Shown: in pieces, positions 59,626 to 64,000 of the stretch | How positions within the stretch are numbered: position 1 is the stretch's first letter | How the letters are laid out: every line of letters begins with the position of its first letter | Source of the DNA: Diaminobutyricibacter sp049994905 | GTDB taxonomy: Bacteria; Actinomycetota; Actinomycetes; Actinomycetales; Microbacteriaceae | Direction of reading: 5' to 3' | Assembly: GCF_049994905.1 (NCBI RefSeq) | Contig: NZ_CP188258.1 | Location: forward strand, 2,294,001-2,358,000 | Length of the DNA stretch: 64,000 nt | Translations under genes and position numbers: made by a program | The notes under the pieces: generated by a model | Databases searched by the model: none | Seen by the model: the letters and a program-made list of their open reading frames with translations, nothing else | Told to the model about the DNA's origin: nothing

Positions 59626-60291
59626 GTGACGGCCGGGCACGACCAGGACGGGTCGCCGTACCAGGCGGTTCTCGGCGATGACCTCGCCGGCCTGCACCCT
59701 CGCTTGCAGGCGTATTTCAGCGCCATCCCGGCCGACCACCACGGCTTCGGGCGGGGCGTCTTCGACACGGTCGGGACGCCCCGCCGGTGGCTGTGGCCCG
59801 CCCTGGCACTGCTCTCGCGTGCCGGCGTCGTCTTCCCGGTCTGGGAGCACGACGTGTCGTTCACGGTGGTCAATCGCCCGGCCGGAACGCCTCACGCGGT
59901 GACGGCCGACCGGTTCTTCGTGCTTCGCCGTGGCAGCAGGCACATGCGCGACGTGATCTCCGCCGACGGCCCCGGCCCTGGCTCCGGCCCCCGACTGCGC
60001 GACCGCCTCGGTTCCCCGCCCAGGCTCGACGCCCAGCTGGAGGCCGCCGTCGTCGCGGGTGCGCTGCGTCTCCGGTCGACACGCGTGACGTATCTCGCCG
60101 GCTCTCTCCGCATCCCGTTCCCGCGCCTCATCGCGCCGGTCGTCGAGCTCACCGAGAGCTACGACGACGCCCTCGACTCGCAGCGTGTCTCGCTCACCGT
60201 CCGGGCACCGTTCATCGGTACGATCTACCAGTACGCAGGCTCGTTCGTCTACGAGATCCGGCGGGGGGAGCCTGCGGGCGAAGGGGAGTGA
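59626..60291 (+). CDS. DUF4166 domain protein
   Basis: A 221-residue protein of the DUF4166 family. The N-terminal LGDDLAGLHPRLQAYFSAIPA and the region VVFPVWEHDVSFTVVNRP match the family's opening; the end has YQYAGSFVYEI. In other genomes this domain is fused or adjacent to sugar-epimerase-like SDR proteins. The frame is open upstream within the DUF885 gene; GTG 59626, just after that gene's stop, gives the natural start. It ends 3 bases before the SDR gene. Function unknown. Confidence 0.8.
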   Translation: MTAGHDQDGSPYQAVLGDDLAGLHPRLQAYFSAIPADHHGFGRGVFDTVGTPRRWLWPALALLSRAGVVFPVWEHDVSFTVVNRPAGTPHAVTADRFFVLRRGSRHMRDVISADGPGPGSGPRLRDRLGSPPRLDAQLEAAVVAGALRLRSTRVTYLAGSLRIPFPRLIAPVVELTESYDDALDSQRVSLTVRAPFIGTIYQYAGSFVYEIRRGEPAGEGE

Positions 60292-60294
60292 GGC

Positions 60295-61278
60295 GTGACC
60301 GAACGCATCGTCATTGCTGGTGCGTCCGGCTTCATCGGCCGGTATCTGGCGGATGCGTTCCGCGCCGACGGAGCGCACGTGACCCTCATCGGCCGCTCGG
60401 GCCCCGACGCCGCATGGAGGAGTACAGCGGCCATCACCGACCTCCTCGAGGGTGCGGACCTGCTCGTGAACCTCGCGGGCAAGAGCGTGAACTGCCGGTA
60501 CGGTCCGGCGAACCGGGCCGAGATCCTTCGGTCACGTGTCGAGACGACGCGGGAGCTGGCGGATGCGGTGGCCGCATGCGAGAACGCGCCGGCCCTGTGG
60601 GTGAACGCCTCCACCGCCACGATCTATCGTCACGCCGAGGATCGCCCGATGACCGAGTCGGACGGCGAGCTCGGCAGCGGGTTCTCGGTGGGCGTGGCCA
60701 CGGCCTGGGAGGAGGCGTTCTTCTCGGCTGTTGCCCCGAACACCCGCCGGATCGCTCTCCGCATGGCGATCGTGCTCGGCGACGGGAGCGCGCTCCTTCC
60801 TCTGGTGCGTCTCGCCCGGTTCGGCCTGGGCGGTCCCCAGCTCGACGGCCGTTGGTTCGCGACCCGCGCACGACGCGCCGCTGGGACGTTCCACGAGTTC
60901 CGCGCCCGCGGCGGCCGGCAGAAGTTCAGCTGGATCCACATCCGCGACGTGTACGGCATCATCCGTTTCCTTCAGGCTCGCACCGACCTCGACGGCGTCG
61001 TGAACGCGGCGGCCCCCCATCCCACCGACAACCGGACGTTCATGGCGACCCTGCGCCGCGTACTCGGAATACGCGGGGGCCTGCCGGCGTTCCGATGGAT
61101 GCTGGAACTCGGCTCCGCCGCCATCCGTACCGAGACCGAACTCGTGCTGAAGAGCCGCTGGGTCGTCCCTGAGCGGTTGACGGATGCCGGCTTCGTGTTC
61201 GCCTACCCCGACCTGGAGCCGGCGCTCCGCGAGCTCACCGGTTCGCGCAGGTTGCCGGAGACCGTCGCAGCCAGCTAA
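60295..61278 (+). CDS. TIGR01777-family SDR epimerase-like protein
   Basis: A 327-residue extended SDR with the NAD(P)-binding IVIAGASGFIGRYLADAF, LVNLAGKSVNCRY (characteristic of the TIGR01777/YfcH family), and a C-terminal DUF1731-like tail (PAFRWMLELGSAAIRTETELVLKSRWV). The usual YxxxK active site is not clear, as in much of this family. GTG 60295. Three bases from DUF4166, so the two proteins likely act together on an unknown envelope or sugar substrate. Confidence 0.85.
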   Translation: MTERIVIAGASGFIGRYLADAFRADGAHVTLIGRSGPDAAWRSTAAITDLLEGADLLVNLAGKSVNCRYGPANRAEILRSRVETTRELADAVAACENAPALWVNASTATIYRHAEDRPMTESDGELGSGFSVGVATAWEEAFFSAVAPNTRRIALRMAIVLGDGSALLPLVRLARFGLGGPQLDGRWFATRARRAAGTFHEFRARGGRQKFSWIHIRDVYGIIRFLQARTDLDGVVNAAAPHPTDNRTFMATLRRVLGIRGGLPAFRWMLELGSAAIRTETELVLKSRWVVPERLTDAGFVFAYPDLEPALRELTGSRRLPETVAAS

Positions 61279-61281
61279 GCT
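61252..61281 (+). promoter_or_regulatory. Promoter of rpsA
   Basis: TTGCCG (61252-61257) and TAAGCT (61276-61281) are 18 bases apart, the best two-box promoter in this part of the window. The -35 lies inside the SDR gene's 3' end. It predicts a leader of about 100 nt. Confidence 0.55.
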
Positions 61282-61285
61282 GGAG

Positions 61286-61301
61286 CGTCACCTTTGTGAC
61301 G
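61286..61301 (+). other. Stem-loop at the start of the rpsA leader
   Basis: CGTCAC (61286-61291) and GTGACG (61296-61301) make a 6-bp stem with a CTTT loop immediately after the predicted promoter, so it would cap the 5' end of the mRNA. No known rpsA leader element was recognised. Confidence 0.4.
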
Positions 61302-61386
61302 TCCTATCCGCCTGCCATTCGCGGAATCACATAATGCACCACCTCGCGAGCGGCCTGAACTATGTCCATACTGGAGCACTTACTAC

Positions 61387-62843
61387 ATGACAATCGCAAC
61401 GACCGACAAGGCGCCGAAGCAGGTCGCCGTCAATGACATCGGATCTGCTGAAGACTTTCTCGCCGCGGTCGAAAAGACGCTGAAGTTCTTCAACGACGGA
61501 GACCTCATCGAGGGTACCGTCGTCAAGATCGACCGCGACGAGGTTCTCCTCGACGTCGGCTACAAGACCGAGGGTGTCATCCCCTCCCGCGAACTTTCCA
61601 TCAAGCACGACGTGGACCCGAGCGAAGTCGTCCAGGTCGGCGACACCGTCGAGGCGCTCGTTCTCCAGAAGGAGGACAAAGAGGTGCTTGTTCTACCCCG
61701 TCCAAGAAGCGTGCTCAGTACGAGCGCGCGTGGGGCGACGTCGAGAAGATCAAGGATGCCGACGGAGTCGTCACCGGTACCGTCATCGAGGTCGTCAAGG
61801 GCGGACTCATCGTCGACATCGGCCTCCGTGGCTTCCTCCCGGCTTCGCTCATCGAGCTCCGCCGCGTGCGCGACCTCACGCCGTACCTCGGCCAGGAGAT
61901 CGAGGCGAAGATCCTCGAGCTCGACAAGAACCGCAACAACGTGGTCCTGTCGCGCCGTGCCCTGCTCGAGCAGACGCAGTCCGAGAGCCGCACGACCTTC
62001 CTGAACAACCTCCAGAAGGGCCAGGTCCGCAAGGGCGTCGTCTCGTCGATCGTCAACTTCGGTGCGTTCGTCGACCTCGGCGGCGTCGACGGTCTCGTGC
62101 ACGTCTCGGAGCTCTCGTGGAAGCACATCGAGCACGCCTCCGAGGTCGTCGAGGTCGGCCAGGAAGTCACCGTCGAGATCCTCGAGGTCGACCTGGACCG
62201 CGAGCGCGTCTCGCTGTCGCTCAAGGCGACCCAGGAAGACCCGTGGCAGGTTTTCGCCCGCACCCACGCCATCGGCCAGGTCGCACCGGGCAAGGTCACC
62301 AAGCTCGTTCCATTCGGTGCGTTCGTGCGCGTCGCAGACGGCATCGAGGGCCTCGTGCACATCTCGGAGCTGTCCGGCAAGCACGTCGAGCTCGCTGAGC
62401 AGGTCGTGTCGGTCGGCGACGAGGTGTTCGTCAAGGTCATCGACATCGACCTCGAGCGTCGCCGCATCTCCCTCTCGCTGAAGCAGGCGAACGAGGGCGT
62501 CGACCCCGAGGGCACCGAGTTCGACCCGGCGCTCTACGGCATGCTCACGGAGTACGACGACCAGGGCAACTACAAGTACCCGGAGGGCTTCGACCCCGAG
62601 ACGAACGAATGGCGCGAAGGCTTCGAGGCCCAGCGCGAGAAGTGGGAGCAGGAGTACGCTGCAGCCCAGGCTCGCTGGGAGGCCCACAAGAAGCAGGTCG
62701 CCAAGGGTCTTGAAGAGGCCGCTGTCGAAGGCGCTGCCGCTGCCGGCGGTTCCACGTTCTCGACCGAGTCCTCCTCGGTCGGTACGCTCGCCGACGACGA
62801 GTCGCTTGCTGCTCTGCGCGAGAAGCTCTCGAGCAACAACTAA
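61387..62843 (+). CDS. rpsA: 30S ribosomal protein S1, reading frame broken near 61684-61700
   Basis: Ribosomal protein S1 brings mRNA to the ribosome and is essential. Residues 1-99 (to KEDKE) are normal, from ATG 61387; the first S1 domain starts at GDLIEGTVVKIDRDEV. The frame then changes: from 61701 the normal continuation SKKRAQYERAWGDVEKI lies in the frame that ends at 62843. Between them homologues have about five residues (15 bases) where 17 bases stand here, a net shift of +2. Three further S1 domains (VVSSIVNFGAFVDLGGVDGLVH, VTKLVPFGAFVRVADGIEGLVH among them) and the C-terminal tail are intact. As written, translation would end at 62004. A sequencing or assembly error is most likely. 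Confidence 0.9.
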
Positions 62844-62858
62844 GCACTGCCTGACTGG

Positions 62859-62890
62859 AACGGCCGGACCCTTCGGGGCCCGGCCGTTTC
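62859..62890 (+). terminator. Terminator after rpsA
   Basis: AACGGCCGG (62859-62867) pairs with CCGGCCGTT (62880-62888); an inner CCC/GGG stem closes a TTCG tetraloop with one A-C mismatch. It starts 15 bases past the rpsA stop and is followed by TTTCGG. Confidence 0.7.
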
Positions 62891-62992
62891 GGCGTTCGGG
62901 CCGGACGCCGAGCCTGCACGGTGCGGCCGAGTCTGCGCGGCGCGCAAGGCACCCTCGACCGCAGGTGTCACGGTCGGCCCGGGTCGGAGCCC

Positions 62993-62998
62993 TAGCAT
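62993..62998 (+). promoter_or_regulatory. -10 box of coaE (leaderless)
   Basis: TAGCAT ends 6 bases before the GTG at 63005 (3 bases before the alternative GTG 63002). Confidence 0.45.
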
Positions 62999-63004
62999 GG
63001 AGTG

Positions 63005-63604
63005 GTGCAGCTGATTGGACTCACCGGCGGGATCGCGTCAGGCAAATCGACCGTGGCCCGGCGCCTGGCGGAACACGGAGCCGTCGCGGTGGACGCCGAC
63101 CAGATCGCCCGCGAGGTCGTCGAGCCCGGCACCCCTGGGCTCGCGCAGATCGCGGAAACGTTCGGCGACGCCGTGCTGAACCCCGACGGCAGCCTGAACC
63201 GTGCTGCGCTCGGCGCGATCGTGTTCAGCGACGAATCGTCCCGGCTCCGACTCAACGCCATCACCCATCCTGCAGTTCTCCAGCGGTCGACCGAGCGTTT
63301 CGAGGAGGCGCGTCGCGCCGATCCGGATGCCGTGGTCGTCTACGACGTGCCCTTGCTCGTCGAGTCGGCCAACGCCTATCCGTTCGACGTCATCGTCGTC
63401 GCCCACGCGGACGCCGAGACGCGCATCCGCCGTCTCGTCGAGCTGCGCGGGATGGATGAGAACGAGGCGGCCCGCCGCATCCGCTCCCAGGCGTCCGACG
63501 GCGAACGCCTCGCCGTCGCCGATGTGGTCATCGACACCGATGGCAGCCTCGAACACACTCTCGAGCAGGCCGACGCGCTGTGGGAGCGGCTGACCAGGAG
63601 CTGA
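63005..63604 (+). CDS. coaE: Dephospho-CoA kinase
   Basis: Final step of coenzyme A synthesis, 199 residues. The P-loop GLTGGIASGKSTVAR is at the very N-terminus, followed by VDADQIAREVVEPG, ITHPAVLQ and the DVPLLVES segment. Two adjacent GTG codons (63002 and 63005) can start it; the second has the 6-base distance from the -10. The short form lacks the C-terminal GrpB-like domain of some mycobacterial CoaE. Between rpsA and uvrB as in other Actinobacteria. Confidence 0.94.
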   Translation: MQLIGLTGGIASGKSTVARRLAEHGAVAVDADQIAREVVEPGTPGLAQIAETFGDAVLNPDGSLNRAALGAIVFSDESSRLRLNAITHPAVLQRSTERFEEARRADPDAVVVYDVPLLVESANAYPFDVIVVAHADAETRIRRLVELRGMDENEAARRIRSQASDGERLAVADVVIDTDGSLEHTLEQADALWERLTRS

Positions 63605-63669
63605 CGCGGATGCGGGGAATGGCACTTTCGCCGAGAGCGCACACCCGGTGCGATGTCGGCGGCGCTCCT

Positions 63670-63675
63670 TAGACT
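63670..63675 (+). promoter_or_regulatory. -10 box of uvrB (leaderless)
   Basis: TAGACT ends 6 bases before the ATG at 63682, without a Shine-Dalgarno. Confidence 0.55.
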
Positions 63676-63681
63676 GAAGTC

Positions 63682-64000
63682 ATGGAAACGACTCGCGCCG
63701 TGCGCCCCTTCGAGGTCATCAGCGAGTACACGCCGAGCGGCGACCAGCCCCAGGCCATCGCCGAGCTGACCGCGCGCATCAACGCCGGCGAGACCGACGT
63801 GGTGCTCCTCGGCGCCACCGGCACGGGCAAGTCCGCGACGACGGCGTGGCTGATCGAGGCGGTGCAGCGCCCGACTCTCGTCCTTGCGCACAACAAGACT
63901 CTCGCCGCCCAGCTCGCCAACGAGTTCCGGGAGCTCCTGCCGAACAACGCGGTCGAATACTTCGTCTCGTATTACGACTACTACCAGCCTGAGGCGTACG
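63682..64000 (+). CDS. uvrB: Excinuclease ABC subunit B, 5' part
   Basis: First 106 residues of UvrB, the helicase-like damage-verification subunit of nucleotide excision repair; the gene continues past the window. FEVISEYTPSGDQPQAI is the family opening, the Walker A is LLGATGTGKSATTAW (about residues 42-56), and the segment VSYYDYYQPEAY begins the beta-hairpin that clamps DNA. ATG 63682 agrees with family N-termini and with the -10 box. Confidence 0.96.
   Translation, partial: METTRAVRPFEVISEYTPSGDQPQAIAELTARINAGETDVVLLGATGTGKSATTAWLIEAVQRPTLVLAHNKTLAAQLANEFRELLPNNAVEYFVSYYDYYQPEAY

Overview
The window is a contiguous stretch of a high-GC Gram-positive chromosome. GC content is about two thirds, third codon positions are nearly all G or C, GTG starts are common, and genes overlap by ATGA or GTGA. 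The gene order (pyrR-pyrB-pyrC-membrane protein-carA-carB-pyrF-gmk-rpoZ-coaBC-metK, then priA-fmt-rsmB-rpe, then his/trp/lgt, then an ANTAR regulator-polA-rpsA-coaE-uvrB) is the actinobacterial order known from Mycobacterium. The fusion of an integration-host-factor (mIHF) domain to guanylate kinase and the general protein character suggest Microbacteriaceae (Leifsonia-like); that assignment is inference. I see no insertion sequence, prophage, CRISPR array or rRNA operon. There is one tRNA gene.

Region 1 (1-18.4 kb): the end of a DsbA-like thioredoxin-fold protein, then the whole pyrimidine operon with a PyrR-binding hairpin placed over the pyrR ribosome-binding site, so UMP synthesis can be repressed by its end product. 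Gmk, RpoZ, CoaBC, MetK, a helicase-less PriA, Fmt, an RsmB-type methyltransferase and Rpe follow on the same strand. Region 2 (18.4-36.3 kb): a convergent AAHS-type transporter, then hisE-hisG-hisF-hisI running into trpE-(two membrane proteins)-trpC-trpB-trpA, lgt, glutamate synthase gltBD and pyruvate kinase. HisF and anthranilate synthase both use glutamine-derived ammonia, and gltBD recycles glutamine/glutamate nitrogen, so this block is amino-acid and nitrogen metabolism. trpD, trpG and the other his genes are not here.

Region 3 (36.3-53.6 kb) is accessory: an LtrA-family membrane protein, an RhtA-like exporter, a GNAT acetyltransferase, phosphoketolase, an SGNH hydrolase, a secreted TIM-barrel-like protein, a luciferase-like oxidoreductase, a LolA-like secreted protein with an ABC-2 transporter, two alpha/beta hydrolases, a zinc-ribbon plus metallo-hydrolase-like protein, a small unknown protein, a 2H phosphoesterase, a polytopic membrane protein and a cysteine-protease-like protein. 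Region 4 (53.9-64 kb) returns to core genes: tRNA-Leu(CAA), PdtaR-like ANTAR response regulator, PaaI thioesterase, polA, a DUF885 peptidase, DUF4166 and TIGR01777 proteins, rpsA, coaE and the start of uvrB.

Most notable: (i) rpsA, an essential gene, is frame-broken at about 61684-61700; (ii) at least 14 genes have a TAnnnT -10 box exactly 6-7 nt from the start codon, implying leaderless mRNAs; (iii) the mIHF-Gmk fusion; (iv) tandem 12-mers in the promoter of the luciferase-like gene. I did not find a convincing new defence or mobile system; the region is mostly conserved core genome.
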